Assembly (NCBI RefSeq): GCF_023898315.1
Contig: NC_064616.1
Location: 645,974,974-646,038,973 of the forward strand
From: Schistocerca nitens
Taxonomy: Eukaryota > Arthropoda > Insecta > Orthoptera > Acrididae
Direction: 5' to 3'
Length of the DNA stretch: 64,000 bases
Shown here in pieces: positions 12,750 to 24,972 of this stretch. Positions within the stretch are counted from its first letter, which is position 1; each line of letters begins with the position of its first letter. Made by a program: the position numbers and the translations under genes. A model generated the notes under the pieces. The model saw only the letters and a program-made list of their open reading frames with translations, made no database searches and was not told where the DNA came from.

Positions 12750-13745
12750 ACTGTACAATAAATTTGGGTATCAGAACATGATATTAATTAAGATAATTAA
12801 TAAATTAGGAAAACTGTGAACCTTTACATTTTACATGAAAATCAGTAAATCTCATTGGAGGTGTACATGGTATTGACAAACATTTCATATAACTAGAGTA
12901 ATTTTACAGCTACCTAATTACGATCATACTAAATTATTACTTGGTTCACTAGAATGGCATCTATGCTTTTAGTTAGACTCTGGTCAAATCATTCACTTTG
13001 ACATCTTCAAGTAGTCATTGCATTATATTTGTATCGATAAAATCTGGATCTGCCTGTGAAAGTACATTGTACAAATATTGCCACTGTCAGAATACTACTT
13101 AGTCTAGTGGTTGTGTCAACCTGTGATTTACATTCTTAATGAAATCTTACAGACGATTATGAGAAGCATTAAATATGGGATTTTGTCCCGTTACCTGATT
13201 CTGCATTGTGTACATAATCTCAAAACTTAGTATAAAATTAGTAAAATTACATTATAGCCAGCAACCAGACAATAGACACCATGTGCTACCAAGGGCCATC
13301 AATCACAAGTGAGGCATGTTACGATTTCTGTAGTCATTGCTAAGCAACATTTGAGATAGTGGTAAGAGTGACATCGCTGGACAGTGACTGACAATGAGAG
13401 ATTTGCAGTGATGGATCATGTTATGCCCAGTGCCAATCCAATGGAAGGATTTGGGGCTGATGAATGCCTGAAGAAAGTTACCTGCTAGCCCTGACCTAAG
13501 CCCAATGCAACACCTTTGGGACAAGTTACATCATCAGTTTCGCTCCAGACCCCAGTGTCAAACATCAATACCTTCCCTGGTTTCTGGTCTTGAGAAAGAA
13601 TCAGCTGCCATTTCTCTAGAGACATTCAGGTGCATCATTGTATGTGTCCCCAGCAAAAGCTCAAGCCATCCTAAAGCAGATGGTGGATACACCCATATTA
13701 GTCCACTAATATGGTGTCTTGATACATTCAATCAGGTAGTGTATA
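11779..13745 (+). mobile_element. Degenerate Tc1-like DNA transposon with internal AT-rich insertion
   Basis: The left end TATACACTATCTGAT and the right end ATCAGGTAGTGTATA are inverted repeats. Near the left, plus-strand peptides with AKARPGRPPVLTDRD match the transposase linker. Near the right, an MQHLWDKLHHQFRSRP segment matches the NP-hEHLWD catalytic box of Tc1, but with Q where the catalytic E should be. About 1 kb (roughly 12300-13260) between the halves is AT-rich with a (TTTA)n run and no transposase similarity, so it is probably a later insertion. The element is inactive. Confidence 0.75.
12716..12747. repeat. (TTTA)n microsatellite
   Basis: Eight or so TTTA units sit in the AT-rich middle of the Tc1-like element. 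Confidence 0.9.
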
Positions 13746-14253
13746 TGTTATCTAAAATGTTCATAAAGTACTGTATTCTTTCACTTGACTTATTTTATAT
13801 CACTAGTACACTACTTTTAGAACACGTAATCTAAAGGACCAAATAAACAATCAAATCAAATTCACTTCTGATAGCACATAATCATCTGAGCCCAGATTCT
13901 AGAGATATCATATGTCTTTCACTAACTTCTTGTTCGTCACTTACTGAATGCCTTCCACAGATTTAGTTTCTCCATGCAATTGCATATTTTGGAGATGACA
14001 ATGGTTTCATCCACTGAAGCACATTTTTGAATTTACATTATTAAGCACTGATGCTGGTTCTAATACCTGTAACTTAGGCTTGTTTTAATATTCTGTACTA
14101 ATTATTTTGTGGCAGCAGGTGGCACTTTCTGTGCATTAGTATATGGATCTACCAGGAAATCCATCTCTTATTAACTGTTCTTGTCCACCACAAACAGTAC
14201 CAAGTATAATTCAAACATATGGATGCAGTGTTTTGATCTTGACAAGGGTATGT

Positions 14254-14543
14254 ACAGAGTGATTCAAAAGACATGTCCCATAGCAAAAGTAGAGTGAACT
14301 GTAACTCCACTTACAAACTTTCAGAGGTTGCAGTATGGACCAAGACAAGAAGAAAGTGTAGTGAACATGGGCATTAAAATGCATACTTTTTCATCTTCGC
14401 TACCATCAAATACATCTCTTCAACTGAAGGAGTGCTCATAGCTCTTAAGGTATGCATTTTGTAGCCCAGTTTTACAAGACTTTTTTCTTGGTTTGGTCCA
14501 TACTACCATCTTCGAAAGTTTGTTGGAGTTTTGGTTCACCCTA
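14254..14543. mobile_element. Foldback MITE (family shared with 838-1195)
   Basis: The two halves are inverted copies. The left has AAACTTTCAGAGGTTGCAGTATGGACCAAGACAAG. The reverse complement of the right has AAACTTTCGAAGATGGTAGTATGGACCAAACCAAG. Central blocks (AACATGGGCATTAAAATGCATAC, AGTGCTCATAGCTCTTAAGG) repeat the element at 838-1195. It is non-coding. Confidence 0.75.
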
Positions 14544-14659
14544 TTTGTCCTATGTGACATAACTTTTGAATTACCTGGTATTAAAAGAAAGCCCTGGAGC
14601 AAAATACTATTAAAACATCTCAATTTTGACTTAAAAACTGCTGAAACAAATCTGCTGAA

Positions 14660-14990
14660 GTCATGAATGGAACTACACTAGAATCAATCTCTAACTTTAA
14701 ATACCTTGGATGTGTTTATTTAAAGAATGCTAACACGGGCTGTACTTCACAGCAAAATGAAGCAACTTTTTTCGAAGAATTAAAAAATCTTCTATGGAAG
14801 AGGTAAATATCATGGTACCCAAAATAAACAATGCTGAGCACTTGCTGTCAATCCTCCTTTACAAGTCAGAAGTTTGTGCTCTACTAGACAGTTAAAAATA
14901 AAATTTAATTTCTGCTGCTTTAGTTTTCAGAATTGTGAACCAAAAACAACTAAGGATAAAACTAGAAGTGAAGAAGGGATAATAAGTCAG
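14660..14990 (+). mobile_element. Decayed RTE-like LINE fragment
   Basis: A plus-strand frame reads VNGTTLESISNFKYLGCVY followed by a Gln/Asn-rich stretch. This resembles the RT thumb region (FKYLGC motif) of RTE-type LINEs. It has multiple stops and frameshifts. Confidence 0.5.
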
Positions 14991-16585
14991 CATTGAAGAG
15001 TATATTCTTGACATCATATGCCATTTTACGTGTTATTGGTATGACTAATGTCTTCAGCAGAAAGAAAAAAAAAAGATTATTTAAACTTTATTGAACTGTT
15101 CTGTGTCTCCACATATAAAAACCAATTCTATGTTGCCACTCCTACCTCAAAGTCCCACTGCTGCAGCCAACAAATACTGTAAGAATCCATGCAATTCACA
15201 GTATTATAACACTGGCAACATTCAGTTTCTGTACTTTCCAAAACTCTTTCTCCATTAATGGTTAATGCTGCTCAGAACTGATCAAACAAGTGTTTGTATA
15301 CTTAGAAAACTAAGAGTTTACCATTTTCTTCAATGGGAAAACAATCATGTTCTTTACAAATGACACAAGCACACAGTTCACTCACTGAGATGGTTACTAA
15401 AAGACAGAATCGTCTGGTATCATGACATGCAAGTAAAAATACAGACATATGTAAGTTTCATTGGTGGTCTGATGTGGCACTGAGTGCAAACAATACATTT
15501 CTCCTTGCAGCAGCTACCTCAGCACATAGTAGGAAGGAAACAGAGTTTGTTGGCCCACCATTGATGAACACATGTAAGAGAAGTAGAGAGTAAATTTGGA
15601 ATAGACAGGTATAGCTGCATGCTTTTTAAAGGACTATATAAACATCAGCCTTAATCAGTTTATGCAAACAATGAAGTGTTTGAAAAGCTATATGGACAGA
15701 CACTTCTCCAAAATACATGTCCAGTGCCTTAATCACACAGATATCCTTCAGTAATTAAGACAAGACTTTCAATAAGTGGGACTCAAATCCCCATGTGGAT
15801 AATCTGATGTGTGTTTCTCTGCATCACTGAATACAAATACTGGCTGGTTACTTTGAGATGACACCATTCTTGCTGAATTGGAGCTTGGCTCCATCTCTAA
15901 TGAGCTCACCGTCAAAGAGATGTTTCACTCTTCTCTTTCTTTCAACCAGTGCACCACCTCCATTGGTAAGTACTGGATACAAAAGTCCATGTGACACATG
16001 CTAAAGTTTTTAAATAGCAACGAATCCCTCACAGAAGAAGAAGAAGAAGAAGAAGAAGAAGGAAAAAAAAAAAGACTAAGACAAAGTATTGCTTTTGTTT
16101 TGAAAATGAGGGTACACTCTTGCATCAGATGTATCAGCTGACAGAAATCTCTTGCACAAAAATCAAAATACATCAGACTAAGATCACATTTCTCTCTCAT
16201 TTTATTGGTAGACTATGAGCAACATGGACACTTTTGAGCAGCTGAAAACTGTACACTGGTGTAATACAGACATTTGATTTGTCACAAATTCTCAACATCA
16301 GGTTAAAAAAGAACTATTTTGTAGGTTGCACATTGTGATGACTCTTTCTCAGCAATTTCTTTACCAGTCCTTACAATATCATAGTTTACATTAATGTCCT
16401 AGATTGACAATTTTTTTAAATTTGTCAGTAAGGCTATTTCATATTGGGTCTTAATGTGATTAATGTTTTTAGTTAAATTATACTGAGGTTAGTAAATTTC
16501 CAACATGTAAAATGAAAAATACTTGCACAATCAAACAGTGGAAACTCCAGGTTGGAAAATCAACAAAGTAAGTAAAAGATAGATT
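14991..16585. other. Intronic sequence, no gene seen
   Basis: Part of atos intron 11. It includes a (GAA)n run at about 16036-16062 followed by poly(A). No coding exon fits. Confidence 0.55.
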
Positions 16586-16675
16586 GCTACTTACCATAAA
16601 GATGACATTAAGTTGCAGACAGGCACAATTAAAAAGACAGTTACACAGTAGCTTTCAGCCACAGTCTTGTCAGAA

Positions 16676-16729
<54 letters not shown>

Positions 16730-16786
16730 GTAAGTGTCTTAATTGTGCCTGTCCACAACTTAACATGTCATATTTACAGTAAGCAG
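16586..16786. mobile_element. MITE hairpin with (GA)n loop
   Basis: The left arm GCTACTTACCATAAAGATGAC...ACAGGCACAATTAA is the reverse complement of the right arm TTAATTGTGCCTGT...GTAAGCAGC. The two arms of about 58 bp enclose a (GA)n microsatellite at about 16679-16728. An AAACAGTGGAAACTCCAGG block about 50 bp upstream probably belongs to the same element. Confidence 0.75.
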
Positions 16787-16966
16787 CTGTCATCATCGAG
16801 TTGCCACCACCTGGTGTCTATCTTAACAAAAAGCACAACATTACATCCACAACTACATTTTTATTACTTTTAAATGATTTTAAAAGGTCACAACACTTCC
16901 CAACATATAACACAGTTTTTATTGTGAAAGTTTAAGTCAGGAGAGAGAAACAAAAAAATTACTTAC

Positions 16967-17139
16967 AAGGTAGGGTGTAGAAACTTTATCATTATCCCCC
17001 AAGGTGTAAAAAAACACTGTGACAGGCAGCACAAGATGACGTGGACAAAATGAGCCGCTGGCACCGAGATCTGCAGTGAAGCCATGGACTGTGCTTACAG
17101 GTTCCAATCTTCCATTCAGGACAGACTCTTCAAAGCTAC
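16967..17139 (-). CDS. atos: atos coding exon 11 (DUF4210)
   Basis: The acceptor is TTTCTCTTGCAG|GT and the donor is CCTT|GTAAGT. It contributes 2 nt plus 57 codons and ends in phase 0. With the G from the previous exon, the peptide reads GSFEESVLNGRLEPVSTVHG, then FTADLGASGSFCP, HLVLPVTVFFYTL and STPYL. This is the signature of DUF4210, the conserved Atos-family domain, at about residues 765-822. It joins directly to exon 12 with the family's order of motifs preserved. Confidence 0.95.
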
Positions 17140-18783
17140 CTGCAAGAGAAATATGCACATCCTATCAAAAGTGAAAAAGAAATATATTAAAAAGTACATA
17201 GGGTTGAGGTAATGAAAACATTCAGAAGTATTAGGAATATTTCACACTTTCAGTTTAGTAACAAAATGTTGAAATTGCACAATTCTCTTTTTTTCAGGCT
17301 ATTCAATATAGTGGAAGTCCATTTTTATGTATTAGTAACCTACATTCGTATAACTCTAAATTTATAACTATGAGCATAGTGCACACAGTAATGTGTGAAG
17401 ATTGCACAGTAATATTCATACTCTGGATGAAAGTACAAAAGTGTGTTAGAAGTGTGAAAAGACAATATTGAAAAAAGCAGCTTTATGTTAGTACTGGGTG
17501 GAAGTGCAGAGTCTGCAAATGGAAAAAATCTATTACATTTATGACTGATGACGATGTCAAAGATTCATCAGTCAAGCTCCATTTGGTCCCAAAAAGTTTT
17601 ATGGCACTTATTGTGACTTGTCTCTTGTCATCATTTGCAAAGTAAGTAACTGGCATGATGGAGCCAACAAAGGAACTCTACCTACACTAAGACCGAGTGC
17701 AATTGCATCAATTCAGTTGGAACGCTATTTTTATTCAATGAATGGCCTTTGAAGAAAACACTCCATTATTTACATCAGGGCAGTAATTTCCACTTCTGTT
17801 TGTCACATCTTTGCACATCTATCAAGAACAATTGCTTTTGTCTCATCTGATGAGTGACTACATTTATCAGTAATAAGAAGAAATTCTGTCTTCCATTTTA
17901 ACAGAAATGTTGTATCCACACTACAACAAATGCAATGCAAATTATGGTAGTATTTAGATCTATTTTTCAGAATTTGAGAGTGTTAATGCTCATTAAGTGC
18001 TTAATATGAAACATTTTCAGCAGCAGTGCTGATATAAGGATGATTAATCCCACATCTACCAGCAGTGAGGAGCAATCAGGATAATTAAGGAAAGACAGGA
18101 AAGACCAAAAATGTGAAAAATGATAAATGAAAAGCTATACAGATTCCAGAAGTAAGGAGGAGTTACCCAAGACTTTGAATTTGGCGTAACCCAAGAGCAC
18201 TGAGAATTCTTACGGAAACAATGGGAGAAAGACTTAAATTCAGGGTACAAACAATGAGCAGTTAGTAAAGCAAAGTTAAAAATTTGAGCTTAACCCTTGG
18301 TAGATGCACAGTGTAAATTTTAGTGAAATTTGTTGCATTTTTTAAGAGAATATGGCAAAAACTAGGATTTTCTTGAGGAAGTAGGAGAGGGAACTCCCCC
18401 GCTCAGGCTGAAAACAAGCTCCAAGAATCAGTTACTTTGATTAGAGAAATCTAGTTGACAAATCAACACCAAATTATTCCCCTATGCATTTGACACGTTG
18501 CATATTACTTGGTACCCTTATTAAACCTACTCTTTTGTTCAATGGTGAAACTTTAATAATAAAAGGTGTTCTAAGAAATATTTTCTTACGGCACATCTTG
18601 CACTTACAGGAGGTGGGAGGAAGGAGGGGGGGGGGAGAAGCTTTCTGTGTTAGAGCATACTTTATTAACAGCTTAATTAACTCAGGAATACTTATGACCA
18701 TAACAATTTCTTTGAAGTAGCTACACAGTCCCACTTTACAAATACAATCTATAGCAAAATTTATAACCAAACCATAGTCTTAC
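17140..18783. other. atos intron 10
   Basis: AT-rich intron with no element that I can name. A G-rich tract with 10 G's lies near 18626-18635. Confidence 0.6.
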
Positions 18784-18944
18784 CTAACAATGATGAACAA
18801 GGATAACCACTGTATCTCAGTCGTTGGAAATCCTCACGAGCATTCTCGAGGAAATTGCCAGGTGGTACAGTATCAACTGGACTTGGTGTTTCAGCATCAT
18901 CACTACTTGTACTTTGACTGTCATCACTACTTTCAAACAGAGCA
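18784..18944 (-). CDS. atos: atos coding exon 10
   Basis: The acceptor is CTTTGTCTTCAG|T and the donor is TTAG|GTAAGA. It contributes 1 nt, 53 codons and 1 nt. The peptide begins ALFESSDDSQSTSSDDAETP, an acidic Ser-rich linker. It then continues NFLENAREDFQRLRYSGYP and CSSLLG, leading into the DUF4210 motif in the next exon. This corresponds to the 'SLLGNFEESVLN' junction of vertebrate FAM214 proteins. Confidence 0.92.
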
Positions 18945-19485
18945 CTGAAGACAAAGAATATCATGGTTGTGTAACTGTTTGAAGCTTAAAACACTGATAA
19001 AATAGTATACATTTAAACCAGTAGAACGAAAATGTTGGTTCACATTAACACTTGTTCTAAAAATCTTCAATAAAATTATTTTCTAATGTCAGACTGGTAT
19101 TCAGCTAATTGCCATCACCACCAGCTTATTTTTCAACAGAAGATTAATATATTGCAAAAATAAGTTACAAATCAGAGTGATATGTAGTCAATTTTGGGAA
19201 ATAATAAAAATAATGGCATGTAAATATTATGTATCATCACATCAACAAACAATCTGATACCTAGCACATACTGTAAGCACACATTAGAGGTGAAATGTAA
19301 ATACATAGTTATCAGCAAAACGGTCTGTTAATGAACAGACATTTTCAAGTAATGATAGCACCTGCTACTCGGTTGGTGTTTTGATCCTACACCTGTTTGC
19401 CATTCTCTCAACTAACTAGAACTTGTTAAGACACAAAGGAATTAAAGAAAATAGCTGCCAGTGGGTGTTGATTTATATCAATGGA

Positions 19486-19774
19486 CGAAGTTGAAAAATT
19501 TGGCCAGACCTGGATTCAAACCCAAGTCTCTTGCTTACTAGGCAGATGCGATGACCACTACACCATCCAAATACAGTGGTCACAGCAATCCCATGTACTG
19601 CACTAGCACACCTCCCGTCAGACCCAAATTCTCAACTTATACCACACACTGCTGAGCTGTGACCTGCTCATTAGCCACATTACTCGCTGCATCTTGCCGA
19701 TTCCCATAAGAGTTCAAGCGTGGTGTACACTTGCACTTAAGGGATCACTGGCCACCATCGCGTTAATTATAAAC

Positions 19775-19776
<2 letters not shown>
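19486..19776 (-). mobile_element. tRNA-derived SINE
   Basis: The minus strand contains an A box (TGGTGTAGTGGTCATCGC) and a B box (GGGTTTGAATCC) at tRNA-like spacing, between about 19505 and 19575. The element lies in atos intron 9 and is followed by a 30-nt A run. Outer boundaries are approximate. Confidence 0.7.

Positions 19777-19806
<30 letters not shown>
19777..19806. repeat. Poly(A) tract
   Basis: About 30 uninterrupted A residues follow the SINE-like sequence. This could be a retroposon tail or simple repeat. Confidence 0.9.
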
Positions 19807-19807
<1 letters not shown>

Positions 19808-19925
19808 ACACATTTAGAACTTGTTAGTTTCTCAAATGAACAGTTAAAGAGCAACAGGAGTTTCAAGAGATATTTGCATGTAAAACTATTATAGTATATT
19901 ACAGACAGAACTAATAGCAACAAAC

Positions 19926-20122
19926 CTGCGAATAGCTGAGACAGAATTTAGAGTGCTGTCGAAGTCAAATCGTGTTGTGGAAGTAGTACGTCTAACAGGT
20001 GCAGGACTTGATGTCAGTGGCAATCCAGTACGACAATGGAAAACCATAGATGCAGCAGAGTCAAGTGAACGTCTAAAACGTGCCTTGTCCCTTGCTGATG
20101 GCACCTGCCAATTGTGATTTAC
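19926..20122 (-). CDS. atos: atos coding exon 9
   Basis: The acceptor is ATTGTGCAG|GTA and the donor is CGCAG|GTTTGT (weak consensus). It contributes 65 codons plus 2 nt, starting in phase 0. The peptide NHNWQVPSARDKARFRRSLD, then FHCRTGLPLTSSPAPVRR and FDFDSTLNSVSAIRR, matches the family segment 'HNF...FHPQTGLPLLSSPVPQR...FDLDSSL'. That segment is conserved from insects to vertebrates. Confidence 0.93.
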
Positions 20123-20644
20123 CTGCACAATATTATTTCATTACTTCCAATTAATTTCAGATACAAGCATTAATTATTTTCATTTTTATTTACATCTATT
20201 GTAAATGATTTAGCTTCCATACTCCCATGTATACTAAAGTACTGGGGAGGGGGAGGGGGAGGGGGGGGGGGAGGACAGAAAGATAGACATGCACTGATTA
20301 CATAAATGAAGTGTTCAAAGCAGGGTTACACTGTTCAGCACCGTTTGGAAATATGCTGCTCAATGCTTCAATCACTGGTCAGAAGTTATCTCTTCTCTCA
20401 CAAGTGTGTATTGTACTAAATATTTTCCACTTCCAAAAATTGCAATACCAAGAAGAAATCATGACTTTTACACAGATTAGGCACACGACAAACAAACTAT
20501 AAAAATTACATAATTGTACACAAGATGTAACACAAATCCAGCATTGTGCAAGGCCTGTCATGCACAGAAATTAGAGAATCTAAAGATTGTAGCATGGAAG
20601 CAATGACAACTTCAATATTCGCACAAAGTAATGGCCGCTATCGA

Positions 20645-21750
20645 CAGGGGATCTCATGTTGATTCCGTATTTCTACATTTTCCGGAAAGCTTTTGACACC
20701 GTTCCTCACAAGCGACTTCTAATCAAGATGCGGGCCTATGGGGTATCATGTCAGTTGTGTGACTGGATTCGTGATTTCCTGTCAGGAAGGTCGCAGTTCG
20801 CAGTAATAGACGGCAAATCATCGAGTAAAACTAAAGTGATATCAGGTGTTCCCCAGGGAAGCGTCCTGGGACCTCTGCTGTTCCTGATCTATATAAATTA
20901 CCTGGGTCACAATCTGAGCAGTTCTCTTAGGTTGTTCCCAGATGATGCTGTAATTTACCGTCTAGTAAGGTCAACCGAAGACCAGTATCAGTTGCAAAGC
21001 GATTTAGAAAAGATTTCTGTATGGTGTGGCAGGTGGCAGTTGACACTAAATAACGAAAAGTGTGAGGTGATCCACACGAGTTCCAAAAGAAATCTGTTGG
21101 AATTTGATTACTCGATAAATAGTACAATTCTCAAGGCTGTCAATTCAACTAAGTACCTGGGTGTTAAAATTATGAACAACTTCAGTTGGAAAGACCACAT
21201 AGATAATATTGTGGGGAAGACGAGCCAAAGGTTGCGTTTCATTGGCAGGACACTTAGAAGATGCAACAAGTCCACTAAAGAGACAGCTTACACTACACTC
21301 GTTCGTCCTCTGTTAGAATATCGCTGCGCGGTGTGGGATCCTTACCAGGTGGGATTGACGGAAGACATCGAAAGGGTGCAAAAAAGGGCAGCTCGTTTTG
21401 TTTTATCACGTAGTAGGGGAGAGAGTGTGGCAGATATGATACGCGAATTGGGATGGAAGTCATTAAAGCAAAGACGTTTTTCGTCGCGGCGAGATCTATT
21501 TACGAAATTTCAGTCACCAACTTTCTCTTCCGAATGCGAAAATATTTTGTTGAGCCCAACCTACATAGGTAGGAATGATCATCAAAATAAAATAAGAGAA
21601 ATCAGAGCTGAAACGGAAAGGTTTAGGTGTTCGTTTTTCCCGCGCACTGTTCAGGAGTGGAATGGTAGAGAGATAGTATGATTGTGGTTCGACGAACCCT
21701 CTGCCAAGCACTTAAATGTGAATTGCAGAGTAGTCATGTAGATGTAGATC
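20645..21750 (+). mobile_element. CR1/L2-like LINE, 5'-truncated copy 2
   Basis: A 341-codon open frame (20656-21681) starts inside the RT domain with FRKAFDTVPHKRLL. It continues with SGVPQGSVLGPLLFLIYIN, KYLGVKI, TLVRPLLEY and VQKRAARFVLSR. The catalytic box reads RLFPDDAVIYR, so the Ala of FADD has become Pro. The 3' end has TCATGTAGATGTAGAT. It is inserted antisense in atos intron 8 and is the longest open frame in the window. No endonuclease is present. Confidence 0.92.
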
Positions 21751-23548
21751 CTGCGAAATCTGCCTTCAAGTAGCTTGCACAGAAGCCCACAATACAATTA
21801 AAATGATGCTTAAGGGATTTGATTCTCAAACGTTTCATTTTTATGCTATACCGATCAACAATGAAGACGGCTACATGTTTGTAACTACAATCATATCCAA
21901 CAGGTGCACTGCTATCACTAAGAAGTTAATGTGGGACATACTGAAGTCTGAGGCAAATGTGGTTTCTGGACAATTGAATCCAAGGCAACTGCATTGGCAT
22001 TATCAGCCCAGCCCAACAGCAGTGTTAACCACTGATACTGACAAAGACACGTCCAAATCATTCCAGGATTCCAGTGCAACAGTAAATACTATAGGTGATA
22101 CTATATAATCCATGACCTTCACGCAAACAAGATGACAGTCATCAGATGTGGTGGCCACATTGCATGGTCCAGAACCCTTCCATTTCTGTGTACAGCACTC
22201 AACTGCCTACAAGTTCATCTCGTGCACCTTTGATCTACTTGCATGCCTTGTATCATCCAAAATGCCATGTCATAACAAACCAATTACCAAGACCATTCTG
22301 TTCTATTAAAAATCCTTTGCATTCTCATTTTGTGCACTTTCATTTTGACAAAGCTTAGTGGAGTGTGCTTTCCCCTTTCCGCTTTGACAGTTCCATGTGG
22401 GGTGAACTTTGTGTAACAGTGATCTTTCCAGTTCCAATAAAGTGGGTGCTTCTGGAGCTATATGTAAGTCATCTGTATGCAGTCTCTACCACGTCTACCT
22501 TCGAGACTGTTCTGGACATTCTCTGCTTTCCGATTCATTCAGGTACTTCATTTTGGATGCTGTGATTTTTCCAAATGTTACTGAAGTAATAAGCCTCTAT
22601 AGGTCTTATTTTTAAGCAGATACAAGTTAGCAAACTAGAAATATAGATTAATTAAATATCAAATGCAACAGAAGGACAGAATGTTCAACACAGACTTCTG
22701 ATATGCTTAATGCACCATGTTATTACATGGCTTTTCTCAAAATAATGGGAAAAACAAGCACTTGTGGAAAAAAAACCTATATTTCTTATTGTAAAAGGTC
22801 AAGCAAATGATTTTAAAGATTTCCTTCACAATCAAAAGCATACACTGCTATTGGGCTGAAAACAATAAAGGATAGTGGCTGATGAAAATTTAATTTGGAG
22901 GAACAGTGTATCCTAATGCTAAATCTTAGTTGCAATGAGGGTTATCTTTAGAAATTGATTGTAAGTATAGTTTCGTAAAATTCTTGTTGATATTCACACA
23001 ATTATACCTGCTTCTGTCTATAACACAGGTTGAAAATGAAATCCCTCATACTTTAAGAGTTTTTCATATGGCCCCGATAATGATGATACAAACAGGTCAG
23101 GTAACTTCCAAATATTCTTTTTGGCATCTCCAAAAGTTTTATTCTTTTCAACAAAGCACAGCTCAAATGTTCATTTGATAAATGCTTAACAGTTTCATGG
23201 ATGGTAGTGCAGAATTCAACATCAAAACAACGCAAGGGCATGTTCATGATGATGCAAATGGAGATTGTACAAAAATAAATTTATGTCACTATTAAAATTT
23301 TGCATTAACCTACTCAGATCAAAATCAATACACTAAATCACAGTAACATGCAATTTCAGTTCATATACTTTAAGTGTTGAGATACTTTCATCTACTCAAA
23401 GATTAGATTACTGTAGTTTCAACAGTTACCATTAAAATTACACCAAAATTTATTAAAAAATATGTGAGGTTATTATCTGCAAAACTTAACAGTAATTTAG
23501 TGCTATATTAGAGGAAAAAGCATAGTCATAAATTACATTATTTCTTAC
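21751..23548. other. Remainder of atos intron 8
   Basis: Intronic sequence. An open frame of 101 codons at 21803-22108 shows no recognisable motif, and no splice sites or homology support it. Nothing else is identified. Confidence 0.5.
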
Positions 23549-24293
23549 CTCTGAGAGACTTTTTATTTCATTGTTGAGGTTTTTCATAACATTTGTACAT
23601 TTAGAGCCATAATTTACTGAAGTTAAATTTCCCACAGCAAATTTTGTGGAGCACTCTGTATCACTTTGCAGTGATGTATCAGGTAAGTTGCCATCTTCTT
23701 GTGAACCAGTCTGAATTTCACGAACACACTTAAAATGATTATCTGTCTCCAATGTTGTCTCCCAAGTCCTGACTTTTGAACAACCCTCTGATAGTTGAGC
23801 TGATAATTTGGAACAAGTGTTTTCTGCACCTTTGTTTATGGCTTTTTGCTCACTAACCAAAACTGAAGTTTGTACTGAAGAAGGCAATTCACTTCTTCCT
23901 ATAATACTGATGTCTGAAGTATCACAGTCTTGCAAATTTATAGATTTCATTCCTGTAATGATATCACAATGAGATTTACTGTTATCACAGTCATTAAAAG
24001 CACTTTTACTTGTACTAAGTTTGTGTTTATTTTTTAAAACTTTCTCCGACAACACCAAAGGTTTCTCAAATGTCAGTGCTTCTTCCTGATTTTTGCCCTT
24101 CCCACACACTCGCTGAAAACCTTGGTCATCGGATGAGGTAGTTGAAACATGTGTCCTATACACATCGGAATAACTTCTTGAACTGCTTCCCACTGAGGCC
24201 TGCTTTGATAGAATATGCTCTCTCATATCTAAAGTTTTTTTCAGCCCTTTATTTGCACCCTGAGTGAATGAACGAGATGGAGCATTTTTATCC
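23549..24293 (-). CDS. atos: atos coding exon 8 (large disordered exon)
   Basis: The acceptor is TTTCCTTTTAG|G and the donor is CAGAG|GTAAGA. It contributes 1 nt plus 248 codons, ending in phase 0. The peptide starts DKNAPSRSFTQGANKGLKKT and is rich in Ser, Thr, Lys and Asn with no hydrophobic domain. It is therefore probably disordered, like the long variable middle of FAM214A. Identity rests on position, phase, length of open frame (745 nt without stop) and the family layout rather than sequence conservation. Confidence 0.88.
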
Positions 24294-24407
24294 CTAAAAG
24301 GAAAGAAACAACACATTAATACATAATCAAAGTTGACTACCGTCTGTCTAATAAAGGAATGTATGATCACAAATAATAGTAAATGGAGTTGACAATTATT
24401 CTGATCT

Positions 24408-24575
24408 TGAAACTTCCTGGCAGATTAAAACTGTGTGCCGGACCGAGACTCGAAATCAGGACCTTTGCCTTTCGCGGGCAAGTGCTCTACCAACTGAGCT
24501 CCCAAAGCACGACTCACTTTTGTCAGCCCTGGATTTGTACCCAGACAGCTACCTTTCAAAGGCAGTGCATTACAA
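24408..24575 (-). mobile_element. tRNA-like SINE/MITE, family A, partial copy
   Basis: This begins TGAAACTTCCTGGCAGATTAAAACTGTG. The minus strand holds an A box (GAGCTCAGTTGGTAGAGC) and a B-box-like GGTCCTGATTTCGAGTC. It is the same family as 8095-8472, truncated before its right-hand tRNA-like unit is complete. Confidence 0.8.
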
Positions 24576-24870
24576 CTTTTACTATGAGTATGCAAGTTTG
24601 GAATTAATAGAAAGAAACCTGTAGCATGTTGAAATGCTAAATCTGTTTTAGAGGCACACTTGGGTATCACAAGTTGGTAGTGTACTGAGTAACAGACAAG
24701 TCTCTGGATTAAATTTCTGGTCAAGAACAAACTTTTAACTAGTCTTATATAAACAGTGCATGTATTTTCAATTTTGTGAGTTCACTGTAATATCTGTCAT
24801 TCAACTTACACTCTAAAGTGATACACTGTCCATTTGTAATTATATTTTGTTTATACTAGATAGAGATGGA

Positions 24871-24880
24871 GGGGGGGGGG

Positions 24881-24956
<76 letters not shown>

Positions 24957-24972
24957 GGGGGGGGGGGGGGGA
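24871..24972. repeat. G-tract flanked (GA)n microsatellite
   Basis: A run of 14 G, then (GA)n of about 35 units (24884-24953), then a second G run. Confidence 0.95.

Noticed and set aside
21803..22108. 101-codon plus-strand frame as a gene
   Set aside because: It has no recognisable motif, no splice context and no homology evidence, and its length is compatible with chance in this composition.
23486..24370. Independent intronless gene of 294 codons
   Set aside because: The open frame is bounded internally by good AG and GT splice sites in phase with adjacent atos exons. The ends of the longer frame are intronic.
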